64,000 nt of DNA from Gavia stellata (GCF_030936135.1 NC_082595.1:19791930-19855929), one strand, 5' to 3'. Counted from the first letter of the stretch, positions 1 through 31,000 are shown. Numbers and translations are program-made. The notes: generated from the sequence alone by a model not told the origin.

Positions 1-652
1 TGGAACGTTTAACCTCCTCCATCCCTAACAGAAAATTACTAACATCAACAGAGCAAACTGATGGCCAGCAGCTCAGCTTACAGTGCATTTAGGCACTTAA
101 GGCTGACAGGGTCCATAACCCACCCTTTGTTACCTTTACAGCCAGAGGCCTGGGATGACTCTAGCTGTCATATGAAATTCAAGAGGAAAACCCACATTGG
201 CACTTTTTCCTGATATACCTCTCCTGCCTGCTGGTGGGGATGGTCAAGTTCTCAAATAGCTTGGGCTATTCCCTCTGCTGCCTGAAATAAGGGAAGCTGA
301 TGCACACATTTAAAGTCATCATTCACTAAGGAAAGAGCAGTGACGCATACAAACTATTACATTACACTGAGCAGGTCACAAGCAATCATGGAAGCCTAGG
401 TTTTGTATATCAACCATCTAGCTAACGGCAGTTTGTTCTCTCACAATCCAAATTTTGTTTTAGAGATCAAGCTTATGTACATTCATTTAAAAAATAAGGT
501 CCTTCTTCCAAATGCTGCTAGTTCTCAGCTCCAGCCTCTTCATAGAGTCTCTCCTCCCAGATGTCCAGTCCACTCATCCAGCAGTAGTCAACCAAACACC
601 ATTAGGTTGGCTCTGGGCAGCACACAGGCAAACGAGTCTGCAGTAACAGTGT
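1..652 (-). other. RNF8: RNF8 3' untranslated region, running off the window
   Basis: This is the sequence downstream of the RNF8 stop codon on the minus strand. It is AT-rich and has no convincing reading frame. I found no AATAAA or ATTAAA hexamer on the minus strand here, so the polyadenylation site is probably beyond the left edge or uses a variant signal. Confidence 0.6.
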
Positions 653-798
653 TTAGATAATGTAGTAGCTTTCATTATAGTAAGAATCCTCCTCAGAGTC
701 CTCACTGTCACAACTGCTCATCGACAAGATGGAGTAGATGGAAGAAATTACACTGCTGTCATTGTCTGTGGCTGGTTTCACCAACACATTCTGTTTCT
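653..798 (-). other. RNF8: RNF8 terminal coding exon with acidic Ser/Tyr-rich tail
   Basis: This exon is joined to the RING exon in phase 1. The acceptor is the AG at 799-800, and reading gives 48 residues followed by TAA at 653-655. The tail includes the stretch SCDSEDSEEDSYYNES, which has several acidic-directed serines of the casein kinase 2 type, and ends in YYII. Human RNF8 instead ends in a few basic residues (AKRLF). Using the second AG at 797-798 would shift the frame and stop after about a dozen codons, so the first AG is preferred. The open frame through the exon and the good acceptor support it. Whether it is the main isoform cannot be told from DNA. Confidence 0.8.
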
Positions 799-3700
799 CT
801 GCATTCAAAACACACAGATACAAAAGTTAGCAGTGACCACTGTACCCACAAATGCTAAATTACTAGTTGTCTTTGAAACTTATAGCCTCTTACTGTCAGT
901 TTGCAATAGGTCTTTCAAGCTACAGGGCACAGGCATTTTTCTTTTCAATCTTCAACATTAAAAGAACAAGAGGCTGGGGGTTTTTTTGTTTGTTTTCTTA
1001 AGTTTCCTATATGCCTTCTCCTGTTAAGATAGCACAGATAAGAAGGACACATTCCCCATCCCTTCACTAGCACACAACTGGCAAGGGAAGTAGCTAACTA
1101 TTACCGTGTCTTGCCAGGTAAGAAATAGGGAAAGCAAAAAATTATGTAAGGAGCTCTCAAACAACCAATGGTTGTTCAGGATACTTACGGCCCCATCAAA
1201 ACCTCCATACATTTAAGAGCGCAAGCTGTCCTGTTGGTGCCCGTACTACTAAGACTCTTGGAAAGCCTTCTTGGGAAGCTCTAACTGAGCTTCTCAAGTG
1301 CCACTTGCATCATTATTTTTCTTTCAGCCGGTTTCTTCTTAAGAATTCATGTTTAAATAAACACATGGTTATCTTCATCTCAATCAAAATGTTTCCATCA
1401 CTGAATAAAAAGACTGCACAGAAACAATCCATCCTTCCTCCTGAAGTGTGTCATGGTGAAGCTAAATTATTTCCTACTAATAGTCATTTATATAATTAGA
1501 GCATCTATCGCATATGAAGGTAGGCTATGAGCTTATTCCTTTTTGTTCAAACAAGCATGAAGACCACTGGTTTACTACACAGAAATGAAGTGGGGTCCAA
1601 TGAAGGCACCACTTCATCTAATCACCATTAGCTACCTGATGAGACACTTCAATAGTGCTATGGCATACTCTGCAGATGTGCATATTACACAAGAGCAGTG
1701 TCAGTTCTGCAGAGGTGAAAGCAATTCACGAAGCCAAGCTGGGCAGCCTCTGAGCAGCGTAGCATTTCCTGAGGGAATCAGGTTGAGTTGGTTAAATAGT
1801 TTATAATTACAGGTTTGAATTAACACTGCTTAGCGATGTCATTCTATGTCACCATGGAGAATCTGAAACACTTCAAAAGCACCTTTCATTAGGTAAAAGG
1901 CTTGACACATTGCAAAATGAAAGATCATGCACTCACCTCTATGAGGGAAAAACAAGACAATTACTTAAGGGAAAACAGCAATAGAAATTTGTTAAGGGGT
2001 AGCAGGAAAAGGCTTCTACATTTCAGCACCTAGATACCAGTGTCAAGTGCTCCAGAAACAAATTTGGAAGAGGGATGCAGAATAGGAATACCCCATACTG
2101 GAGTTTTACTTAAAGCCATCGCTGTCATGCACAGTCTTGTAGCTACAATTAAGCAAGACGTTATTCATTTAAGCCACAGCGGCTTTAATGCCACAAAAAT
2201 TAACATGGCAGAGCCAACTTCTAGTTCAGCCATACGCTTACATGACATATCAACATTCCCTTCAGAGACTTCCTACACAAATCTAGCACACAGAAGAGAA
2301 TTTAGAGTTTCTCATCAGGCACTGCTCTGCTGAGTTTTTGCAATAGTGTAGTCAATGGTTTAATCAAAAGGTGCCTGGTAAATTTTTCAAGGCCCATTCT
2401 ACACAGTTTTGCTTTTATTTAGTGATCTCTGAAACAGCGTAATCTTCAGCATAGTTAAGTTGTCCTGCTCGACTGTGGAGTTCATACCAAAGTCTTCTTC
2501 CAAACTTTTTATTAATTTTCTTTTGCTGTGCAGTAAAGCTAGTTACACAACACATCTTAAAATTAATTTTCTAGTGTTTCTGCTGCATTCCCCAAGCATC
2601 TCCTTGGTATATAGGTGCCAAAGAAAGTTGTACAAAATAGATGGAATGAAAGATTGTACTCATCATGCCACATCCACCCACCTCTCACCTTTCCGCTCTC
2701 TGATAAGCGTCAGGCGATGCTCTTTCATTTCCACATCCAGTTTTTCTACCATCCTGTCAATGCAGTTATCCAGCACCAGAGAGCGTGTCTTTGATTTGAT
2801 CTCCTGCCTGCAGATAGGGCACTCCACTTTACGTTTCGTCCACTCATTGATACAGTAGGAGCAGAAGCTGTGCGCGCAGTTCAGAGTGACCGCCTGTGGA
2901 ATTCAATGGAAGGATACTTATCGGAGCATGTTCGCACAAGCATTGTCAAGAAAGAAAAACATTAGATGAACCATTCCTAAAAGGGAGGTGGGATGGGAGA
3001 AGCCCAAAGCCCTTTTTTCTTTACCCTTTGTAGGGGTTACACACAAAAACTATCCCATGCCAGAGCACAGACAAGTTTTACGAGTTGGTTAATGGATTCA
3101 CCACAGATCACAGCAAGTCAGAAACACCGACCAAAAAAAATTAATTCTATTATAAGTTTCCCCAATTTGAAAAGGCTACATTATGGAAAACTTAGATACT
3201 GCAGAATAGCATCTTAAATTACTGACAAACCAGAAATTAAAATTTCAGCTAGCTCATAAGTCATTATAACAAGGCTAACACATCGCATTTCCTGTAGTAG
3301 AAATGAATGTAATGAAACTGAAGTTCTATAAAAACACCAACAGAAAAAAGGGTCTACATTTCAGGCATAGCCTATCACTTCTAGAATCAAATGAAAGCAG
3401 GACAATTTCTCAAAGAAAGAGTTTATTTGAACAATATAAATGGTTCAGGACTTGACTGAACACTGCACCTCCCTTACTTTACTAACCTCTTCCTATATCT
3501 AAACTTGAAGCAGTCCAACCCTAGTCAACTTGAAGTAAGGTCCACTACAAAATGATTCTTGCCCAAGTAGGCTGTCAGCAGCAGCTCAGAGCACCAGTTC
3601 AAAACCACCCAAAACTGCTGCAAGCCTATATACATCTTAGGATTAAGCACCCATCTCTATGCAGGTAGAGACATTAAAGCTGAACTTGCTGCCCAGGAGA

Positions 3701-6700
3701 AGAGTTAGGGCAGACTGAATGGATTTCTGGACCAACCCTTACCCACAACTTACTGTGGGTCTGTTGGGACTGTTAAGTCACCGAGGTAAAGAAATAAGCT
3801 TGACTATTGCTTTAATAGAAGTAGGGAAAGCTTCTCCAGTCTCTTCTTTACTAGCAAACCCCTATCACTTTAAACATACCTCGATGAAGTGCTCAGAACA
3901 GATTGTGCACTGCAACTCATTCTCCAACACATCATTCATCTGATTCAACACCTCTTCTTTTTGGGCTCTCACCTTTTCCTTCTCCTCCTAGTGGAAAAGT
4001 ACACATGGTCATGTATCAACAAAGAACAAGGTTTTACTAAATATAATATTGGCAGGAAGTACATGTGCAGGGCAAGGTAGTACAAGTATAAATTCATACA
4101 ACTGCAAGTCTCCACATGTCAAATCTTTGTCTGTTATACACCCAGATCTGTAACCTCTCTCCTCTTTATAGTCATGGCAGTACTGAGAATATTCCCACCC
4201 ACTGTAGAGAACTTACAAGCAAGAACAGCAGCCATTACCAAAATTCCTTTCAGCCTAAAGAAACTACCTGCCAGATCAACCTTTTCAGAATCTCTTTCAA
4301 CCTCTTCCTGGCATGAGTTTGGCTTAAGCAACAGAACAGTTCTTTTGATGTCTGATGTAAAAAAGAAAACAGCCAACAGACAAAATACCTCAAATATTAA
4401 AAAAAGAAAGCATAAGAATTTAAAACATTTATTTGCATTTAACTGCCCAATAATTTTTTTTTTTGTTTGGAGTTAAATTAGGCTCCTAGGTACCTGCTCT
4501 ATCTTCTAAAAATAACAGAGAAATTCTTCCAACTGAAGCTGTACTTCAAACAGCAACAGAGTTGCAAAGACGACATAAGAAAACATAAAGCAAACAGCCA
4601 GAAGTGAATTATGTGATGATTTCCAAGAGTAAGACACAGGAAAGGATCTCCTTGATTATTTTCTACTCATCACCTTGTGTCAAGGGCAGGAAGAAATGTA
4701 GCTTACCTCATTCATTATTCAAATTCCATGTTGTTTCAGTCCTACACTCCCTTGTAGGACTGCTAGAACACTACAGTTTTACTTGAATGCACTCTAACTG
4801 AAAATGAAGCACCTCATTTTCAAACACACTCTTTCTTTTTTATTTTTTGAAGAAAGGATGGAATAGGCCAACTTATCCTGCACAACACACAGTTTAGGTG
4901 CTCTGGGCTTTCTTTATGATTAAGAAAGATCTAGTAATAACTGTTCAACACTAATTTATGAACAGGGCAAGGTGTATCCTCCCCCAACCCTGGAAACTAG
5001 AGTCAGCTGGCACCTCAGAATACAGGAGTTTTTCACTATGGGAGGCAAAGTACAGTCAAGACAAATGTTAAATAAACCATTTCCTCTGCTGCAGCGTATC
5101 GTGTTTCACTTATGAATAAAACCAAGAATTCAGTTATTCCTTACCTTGGTTTCTTCCAGTTCTTTATTCTTGGCTCGAATTATTTCCTCAAAATCTTTTT
5201 TACTACGGCTCAGTTCTTCCATCAAAGCATGATGCTGTAACAATACCATCCCAGAAATTATAAGAGTGCCATTATAAGCTACCCTTTTAAATATACACAG
5301 CCATAATTATGAGGTTCAGCATACTCATTTCTCCTAATGTCCTTCTAAAAGAGCAGCACGTGTCTATATGAGTTGGGGTGTTAAAGCAGTTTAGCCTTAA
5401 GTTAAAATTGGAATGTAGTGCCGGTTATTTATGACCTTCCCAGTGTCATAGCACTTCTCATTCCCTCTCCCAGGTCACTCATTTCAGTTAGGTTTTACAG
5501 TCACCATTTTGAGTGCATCTGAGACATTTGAGCATCAAGGGGTATTTGATACATAAGGATCACAAAAACCTGTCACTTTATGCAGGGTTACCTGAAGCTG
5601 TTTTCAGATTAGCTTTCCAAAAAGAAAGGCCTTTTGGAAAATGCCTAGGAAACCTAAGTATGTGGCAATCTCTTTCAAAAACATTCCTAACGAAGAGTGA
5701 AATTTTTTTCATCTGGCTAAAACTGCCAAAACAACTTCCCCAGAGCAGGTAACCAGGAGACTCACAGGTAACCAGGACCTCACAAAAGAGTCCACCAGCC
5801 CAAGGACCAAACTTAAATATTAAAAAAAAAAAAAAGAATCATTGCAGCTACTTAATGCTTTCAATCTGACCGCATATTCTCATAACATTTGCTGGCAAAT
5901 AGCAACTCCCACAAAGCAAGGTCTGCCACTTTCTGACAGAAATTTGGTCTGTTGTTGAAGATCATACAATCTGCACCTAAGGCAAAGTCCTCATCTTCTA
6001 CCAAGAGGCCACAGCAGTAAGAAATATTTAAATATCTGAGTTACACAGTTAGACCAAACCTAGACTCATAACTACTTGCCTCTTGCAGGACCTGGGCCAG
6101 CTGCTCCTTCAGATTCTCTTCCCCATGTTGCCACTTTACTCCCTGGGGGGGAATAAAAAAAGAACGACAACAAACTTGAAGAAAGAAAGGGACAGAAAAT
6201 TACTACTTTGCACACTCTGGTTAGAGGATATGCTTAAAGAAACAACACTGGTTTTCAGCAAACCCTGAAGTGTCCCACTCTAGTGTTACGTGTGTATGAC
6301 AGAATTTAGAGCTATCACTTACTGTGAAGAGTTAAAATGGATGTATCATTTACAGTTACATACTTGGAACACCTCCACGTTATTCTAGCTCTAAAGGCAC
6401 CGGCACGTTCATAGAAGCAAAGAGGTCAGCAACAGCTTAAAGATGAGAAAAAGCCACAACTCTATCTTTGAGTACATTCAAAGAGGTCAGACATACCTAT
6501 AGCTCCAGCTGAACTTCCCATTGTACCTAAGCACGCAACTCCAGACTTCCTGTACTTCTGATACAGGTATCTTGCCTTTAGCAGCAGACTTTAAAGGAAG
6601 CAACTGATAAATTACGAAACTCCAAGATAAATTCTTACTTCCTTTAAACCAGATTTTGAGCAAAGTCAAATAGAAAAACTTCAGTTTGTCATCTAAAAAA

Positions 6701-9700
6701 GCTACTTATCAACATATGCATACTACTTGAAGTCACTTATAGATTGAGAGAAAAAGTTTTTTGAAAGTGTGGAAAAAAAAAAAAATAATCTCCCTCCCTC
6801 CAGGGATTAAGGCATACGATAATTCACTCGTTTGGAAAGGGAATGGATTTGCCATGCAAACTGGGCATTAATTCAGCCATATACCAAGAGAAATTCACAC
6901 TAAAGGTGAATACTTTTCAACTTGTCCTCTCTGTAACCACAGGACATCAGGGAGAGATTTTTGATTTTTTTTATTTAAAACCACACTTTTTTACTAACTG
7001 AAATGCTTTACTATCTTGCTGTAATGAACGTGTTTGCAAAAAAATTTAAAAAAATATTTTGCACCTTTTTCCTAATTCCCCATGCAGCCTAATCCCTTGT
7101 GTCTCTGCACTTTCTTTTGGTACACATGCCTGGAAGTGAAATACTTCCATGACGATTTTAACAGGAGTAATTCACACAAACATTATTTGTGTTCCTGTAT
7201 GGTTCAAGATCTTATTTTGGATCAATGTCTTATATTAGGCATGCCATAAAAATGAAAAGACAGAGGCCAAAAAGATTACCACCATTATACCTCTAGCTTC
7301 TGCTGCTCCTTAGAGAATGTCCTCTCCAGCTCTTCCACCTGCTGCTGATGATACTCTTGTTCTGTACACAGCTGGTCCTGCAACTCTTGCAGCTCCTGCT
7401 CCATTGCCAGGATCTCCTTCTGAGCACACTTCCTGCGCTTCTGCTTCACATTCAGAACAGCTGTCTGCTTCTCCTGCACTTTGACCTTTAACTTCATTAT
7501 ATCTACTAGAGTTTTCCTCAGCATTCCCAAGCCAGTCCATGACTGTGCAAGACCAGAGCCTTTCTGGTCCTCATGGGGTACAGAAACAGCTTTCTTGGAG
7601 TACACCGGGCTACTACGCACGGGACCACTATCCTCCTCGCTTGGTCCAGGAGAAGGCAGCTTGACATCCATCTTCTCTGTTAACTGTTTGGCTTCTTCTA
7701 CCCTTCCCCATGATTTACCCAAAGGTTCATTGTCACAGGACACTCTGTCTCTTTTGGATCTGGAGTTTGAAGGACCTTCTGATCCAGATGTCTCCAATTC
7801 CTCCAAACTAAATTTACGTTTAGTTCTTGAACTCTTAGCTTTCCCCAGGTCATTCCTTTGGGCTAAAAAGGGTCTGATTTTCTCCCATTCCTCTTTAATT
7901 ACTTCATACTCATATTCAGCAGTCTCTTTGTTTTCCAAAGGTACTCCCAACTGGATATGGTCTCCTTCAGCAATGGGATATGCTTTTGAGGGATCCAGGC
8001 GCTGTTTGTTAAGCCAGACTCCATTTAGACTCTACAAATGAACAGAGAATCAGCAAAATTTAATATGCAGTTACAGAGTCCTCTGCAAGTTATTTCTGGC
8101 AACTGTAAACATATCCAACCTCTTCAGTGTTGCAATCAGAGCAAGCCACCTCTTTAAATAAACCTTGCAATATCCAATTCATTGGCTTAGTGTCCCATTT
8201 ATTACAGTTATTGCATTATATTACTTACAGTGCATTATTCCTGCATTACAGATTTTGCGTACAAGCACTAAGAACATTAACGTACGCATTTGTGCAGAAG
8301 GAAAAGAATGAACTCTAAGGGGAAAAAAAACTGTCGAAAAGCTTTGGAAATAAGAACTAACCAATAAAAAAAGACTCCGCAATAGATCATTGTCAAGAAC
8401 ACAGAATATTGGAGTAATTATTCTTGACAATTAATGTCACCTGAAACTCAAGAAGAAACTAGAAAAGAAAAAAGAGCATAGCTTACACTGCTTAAAGAAA
8501 AATAGAGACAGTTCTCCATAAATACAGGGAGAATATAAACAAGAAGGAAAATGTTCTTCTAGAGATAATGTTCAAAGCAGAAAAAGGGTTTTTAAATTAG
8601 ACATTAGTTCAAGAAACAGTTTTGAAAAACAGCAAAACTCATCTGTGCTCAAGATGAACTGCAGAATCATTAACAACTGATGTGTCTCAAAGAGATTCAA
8701 TAAAACAACTTGACAAAATAGTAGTAGTGATAACACAAAGGAAGTGTTAGTAGCTAATCTACCATACATGTTTCCAATCATGCAAAAACTGTACATTTTA
8801 AAGTTTATACAAGTACTGCAACAGAGGGTTTTTTTAAGAGCAGTGTTATTTTAATAGTAGCTACTCCATCCCTTCTGACTAATCTGCTGTTGACCCATAC
8901 ATAGTTCAAATCTGCATGACACGTTGAACATTTTTGTTCTACCAGTGCTGTTTTAAAGCAAGTTACTGATTTTAGTTTTCAGCCTGAATGAGAAAGTGCA
9001 GAGATCATGATATAAAAAACAGATTACTGAAGTCAAAGTGAGACATAGCTGAAGACTCCGATGTCAACACTTTATTCTAATCAGCTGAGGAGGACTTGCA
9101 GAAGAAACTCATCTGAACATAATATGAAGCATGGTTTTCCTAACAATAGATTCTTGTTGTAGTTGATTATAATTAAAGCAATTGTGTCACTCCAATAAGG
9201 AGTATCAGTTTATCCTTTCATTAGCAGTACAAAAACATTATCTTTTTGAATACTGCCAAAATTCATAGGATTTTTTTTTTTTTAAGAGAGTAACACAAAA
9301 ACAGGTTCACAAAGTGCCCTTGGCGAGACTACACTTGTCTGAAAAATGCTAAACCAAGAGACAAATCTACATAAAGCAATATGGTTTGCATCCTAATTGC
9401 AGCAGACCAAAGCTTCCTTCTGGAAGTACACAACAGACAAGACATTTCCATGGACCTTCTGTCACACTTATACCATATCATATCATAACCCATACATTGT
9501 TTGAGCCCAAACAGGGCATTCTCTTCAGTGAATCTCAGAGTACAAGGTCTTTAATCAGTCTCTGTACCTTGTTGTCCTTGACAGTCCACTGCCCTTCTGC
9601 ATTTTGCTGGAAAACACAGTGCTTACGAGAGATCATCAAGGGACAGGTTTTTGACACCAGCTGGTACGTGAGATCTAATCCTCGGCCTACAGTTACCTAA

Positions 9701-12473
9701 AAATAAAGTAGTTTAGTAACTACAACCAGCACCAACATGGTAAATTCAGTTTATACGGTTTCAAGTACAAAAGGAATCTATCTAAATTGGTATCTTACAG
9801 CTATTTCCAAAGAGTTCAGGATAATATGATTTTTTTTTTTTTTGCATTTAAATTCAAGAGTAGATACAAAATGGAAACCTACAAAGTTTTTAAGTATTGT
9901 CTTCCTCTCTCACTGAGGAAAATTTGGTTGCTCTAAGACAGGTTACAGCCTTGGTTTCATGGAAATCTTCCGTCAGCAGCAAAGCTGCTCAAAGCCGTTC
10001 TCAATCCATCCATGTCCCACCTTATTTATTATCTAACTAAACACCATTTCTTCAAACCAGTACAATTGTTCGTGAGTCTCCAGATTACTTCTTACCTTCT
10101 TCTTTTGCTAGTTGCATCTGTTCAACTGTCTGTAAATACAAAAGACGCAGAAAAAAATAGCCCAGAAAACGGCCATAAAAAAAAGCACATGTAACCATGC
10201 CCTAAATGTGCAATACTTTTGCAAATCACACCATCGATCTTAAGGCTCAGAAACTAAGCTACATGCAGTTCATAAACAGTAGTGAAAGTGATGTAAATAA
10301 TCTTATTAGACTCCAATAGCTTCTTTGAAAGAAGGGACGTAATTTAATTGTAGCGTTTCACAGTATCTTATTAAATCTGATCTAATTGCAGGCTGCCATT
10401 TAAAGCACGGCTCTTTTCTCCCTCCCTCCACTGCCTCCTTTGCAAGATCTGATAAACACACACACTTTTCTTATTCATCTGTGTGTTGCACAAGTTTTCA
10501 GTCAGTTTATCATGTAATCAGACAACTGCATGGATCCAATGTAACCTTAGATGAAGGCTGCCCCTCTTTTCCCCTGCAATCCCAACTCATTTGCATCACA
10601 CCTTCCAATTCCTACAAGGTGCTGCAGTCAAGAAAAGTTCATTTGCTACACATTACCTGAGCAGGTGTCACCTTGAGTTGAAAGCAAGAACCTGGGACTC
10701 CTGTGTCATAACTAAATGCAAGGAAGCAAACTAAGATCATGACAGCAGACTTAACCATATTTGATCCCTACCTCTTAAATGCTTCATACATATTAGTGTT
10801 CTGTCAAGATGGATTGCATATGTAAGAAGTACAGAGACTCAGGCAGATTCAGTTACAAACTCAGCTTTGCATTTATCCCTGCAGTTGCAGCAGAAATGCC
10901 TAACCTGCATGAACAATTCTTAGTGTCTGGTCACACACATCTGCGTGGCCTCACGCACTAATACAAGTGAGACCAAGTAGGGCCAGTCACAAAAGTTCCC
11001 CTTGATCAAGTTCACTGAGCAAACTGTGGCAGGGGGATGAGACATTACCACTCTGCTGGAGTCTGCTGCTGCCCACAGCAATACTGGCAGACCACGGCAC
11101 ACCCCCATGCCGCGGCAGTGCAGTTTGGCACTGACATTTAAATCCCAGCGAAAGCAGGTTGTGCTAACACGCCAGCCTGTGGCCTAGCAAGCCTGCGGTA
11201 CCGGGATGCCGTCAGTCCCTCTGTTGCCTGTCACAGGCATGTAGTGCTGTGCAGACAATCAGAGTAACAGCACCTTGAACGAAGAGTCTCTGCACAATTA
11301 GCAGAGCCTCGGCCGCATGTTCTGCCGATGTATTAACTCAAGTCCTTCACTGAGCATACCTGCACACCTCATGGCTTCAAATCCATGATGGGAGAGCAAC
11401 AAAACTATACATTTGCTTGAAGAACTGCCTAGCATGGAAAGGTGAGTTAAGAGGGGTACCTTTTGTGATGCGTAAGCACAAAGGGATAAGGTACAGCAGG
11501 AATCTGCAACAGCTAACTGCCTGATCTCGACCACGAGAAGGACAATCCTCTCACAGAGCCCCAGCCTCAACGCATGTGTTTGCCTGCTGCCCTTGAGGGA
11601 AGGAGTACAAGGACCCACCCGGGCTTCTCAATTAAAAAACATCATCACTGAAAAAAGCTTATTCCTGTACCATACCGAAACACAACTGAAACAGATTTAA
11701 AACATGACCTCGTTTACACCTGAATAACTTAAGCCACAAAACCTAAACACATTACCTACTGTTAACCTCGCCAATGCACCGCCTTGTTAATTAGGCTAAA
11801 TTCCCCCCCCAACCCCCACTTAGGTCACTGTCACACAAGCAACGCCTATTTTAAACACGAGACGGTGTTAAAAACGGTTAACAACCGAAGGCCTGGCAGA
11901 GGAGACTCAAACGCCTGCTCTCACGCCGGCGCCCCGCTCTCCGCTCCCTCGCACGTTACGGCTGCTGAAACGCGCCAGTTCCGGCGCTGCTCGCCGCTCC
12001 GTGCCCGTGGGAGCGCCGGGCAGCGCCCCACCGAGCCGCCTTCGGGCCGGCCGGGCGTGCTCTGAGGTGAACGGCCGGCTCCTCCGAACGGCAATTAACA
12101 ACCGCCGCTCGTTACCCGGGGCGGGGCGGGGCTTTTTCCTCCCAGGAAGCGCGTTAAGGCACAACGAGGCTCCGTAACGAAGCGCACCGACGGCCGCTCG
12201 CCCCTGCCCCGCGCGGCCCAAGGAGGAGCAGGCCGCGACGGCGCTCCAGCCAAGCGGCGCCGGTAACGCCCCCCCGCCCGGGGCGGCACCGATGGCCGTG
12301 CCTCGGCCGCCCACCCGCCCCCTCCGAGGGGCCGGAGCCCGCCGGGAGCCCAGCCCGCCCCGTCCCGTCCCAGCGCGGCTCACCTGCGTGCCGGTCTCCA
12401 GGAGGAGCCAGTCGCCACTGGCCCCAACCCGGCGGAGGCACCAGGCCAGGCGCGAGGCCCCGCGTGCCGCCAT
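653..12473 (-). CDS. RNF8: E3 ubiquitin-protein ligase RNF8 (8 coding exons, 523 aa)
   Basis: RNF8 is a nuclear E3 ligase. It binds phosphorylated MDC1 at DNA double-strand breaks through its FHA domain and starts histone ubiquitination with UBC13, recruiting RNF168, BRCA1 and 53BP1. Coding exons, in transcript order: 12384-12473, 9568-9696, 7291-8031, 6080-6142, 5145-5234, 3880-3987, 2689-2893 and 653-798. Phases join cleanly to give 523 residues; the human protein has 485. The FHA domain (about 10-105) shows G34-R35, S53-R54-K55-H56 and N76-G77. A Ser/Lys-rich linker follows, then a coiled coil from about 283 to 395. The C3HC4 RING has C398, C401, C413, H415, C418, C421, C432 and C435, with I400 at the E2-contact position. 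The start codon sits in GCCATGGCGGC and aligns with the human N-terminus apart from a 7-residue shorter leader. Two oddities are a GC-AG intron after exon 4 and an unusual acidic C-terminus. The identification rests on near-colinear similarity over the whole protein. Confidence 0.96.
6074..6081 (-). other. RNF8: GC-AG splice donor of RNF8 intron 4
   Basis: On the minus strand the exon 4 end reads CAAGAG followed by GCAAGT. Cutting after GAG (position 6080) keeps phase 0 and joins to CAT CAT GCT at 5234, giving the LQE-HHALMEEL segment that matches the human protein. The nearest GT, four bases further on, would shift the frame into the next exon. AG|GCAAGT is the strong consensus of the rare GC-AG class of U2 introns. 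Confidence 0.85.
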
Positions 12474-12749
12474 GGCGTCCGCCTGCCCGCCGCGGCAGGC
12501 GGGAGCAATCGCTGCGGCGGGGCGAGAGCGGCGTAGCGACCGCGCACCGCCCAACAGCTCGGCTAATCGAACCCAGATCGCGAGAAGAGGTTGCGCGTGC
12601 GCCCTAGGAGCCGGTGAGGGCGATTGCGGTCACTCCCTCAGCAACCGTGCCTCGTGATGGTCCTCCGGTATCCCGTCGGCCCCGCCTACCGCCGCCCTTC
12701 TCCCCGCCCCTTCCGGAAGCCGCCGGGGTGCCTTCCGCCCTCGGCCACT
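12474..12749. promoter_or_regulatory. Bidirectional CpG-island promoter between RNF8 and AARS2
   Basis: Only 276 bp separate the two start codons, which are head to head. The interval and both first exons are very GC- and CpG-rich and have no TATA box. Visible elements are a palindromic ETS/GABP site CTTCCGGAAG at 12710-12719, an adjacent Sp1-type CCCCGCCCC at about 12702-12710, and an NRF1-like TGCGCGTGCGCC at 12592-12603. ATGGCGGC (YY1-like) overlaps the start codon of each gene. These motifs are typical of housekeeping bidirectional promoters; NRF1 and GABP are classic regulators of nuclear genes for mitochondrial proteins. Binding itself is inferred. Confidence 0.85.
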
Positions 12750-30625
<17,876 letters not shown>

Positions 30626-31000
30626 AATAACTGTGATGCTTTGGTGGCAGGACAGCTGTATGCAGCCCAGCTACAAGCTACATGGACACTTGATGCAGAG
30701 CACGTGTTATACTCTGCTGATCTGAATGGTGTAGCAGCTCCCACACTGAACATTGCTGCAACCACTGCATTGGAGCATTTTGCTTCTGGCTATCTGGGAT
30801 CAGCAGAGACCCTGCTCCTGATCGCACTGACAGAACAATGCTGCCTATTCTCAGCATGGACGTATGGGGATTGAGCCTGAGAAAGCAGCAGATCCTACTT
30901 CTTCTGGAACAGTGTAGTTCTTGCCACAAGACCAGCACTGAAAGGCTCCGTGAGAGCATGGGGAGATGGTGCAGTGTTATCCTAAAGCCATTAAATGGTA
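30626..31000 (+). other. AARS2: AARS2 3' untranslated region
   Basis: This is the non-coding sequence after the AARS2 stop. It probably ends shortly after ATTAAA at 30990-30995, which is followed by GT-rich and T-rich sequence (about 31021-31080) of the kind that promotes cleavage. A second ATTAAA near 31188 could serve a longer form. Confidence 0.65.
30990..30995 (+). terminator. AARS2: AARS2 polyadenylation signal (ATTAAA)
   Basis: ATTAAA lies about 365 bp after the stop codon, with a GTGTTTG stretch and a long T-rich tract just downstream. It is the commonest variant of AATAAA. The actual cleavage site is not visible. Confidence 0.6.

Noticed and set aside
6073-6079. GT donor four bases after the RNF8 exon 4 end
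   Set aside because: It would leave the next exon out of frame and destroy the conserved coiled coil; the GC donor fits the frame and the consensus.
11907-12554. SPATS1, the AARS2 neighbour expected from human gene order
   Set aside because: Nothing resembling it lies beside AARS2; RNF8 occupies that position.
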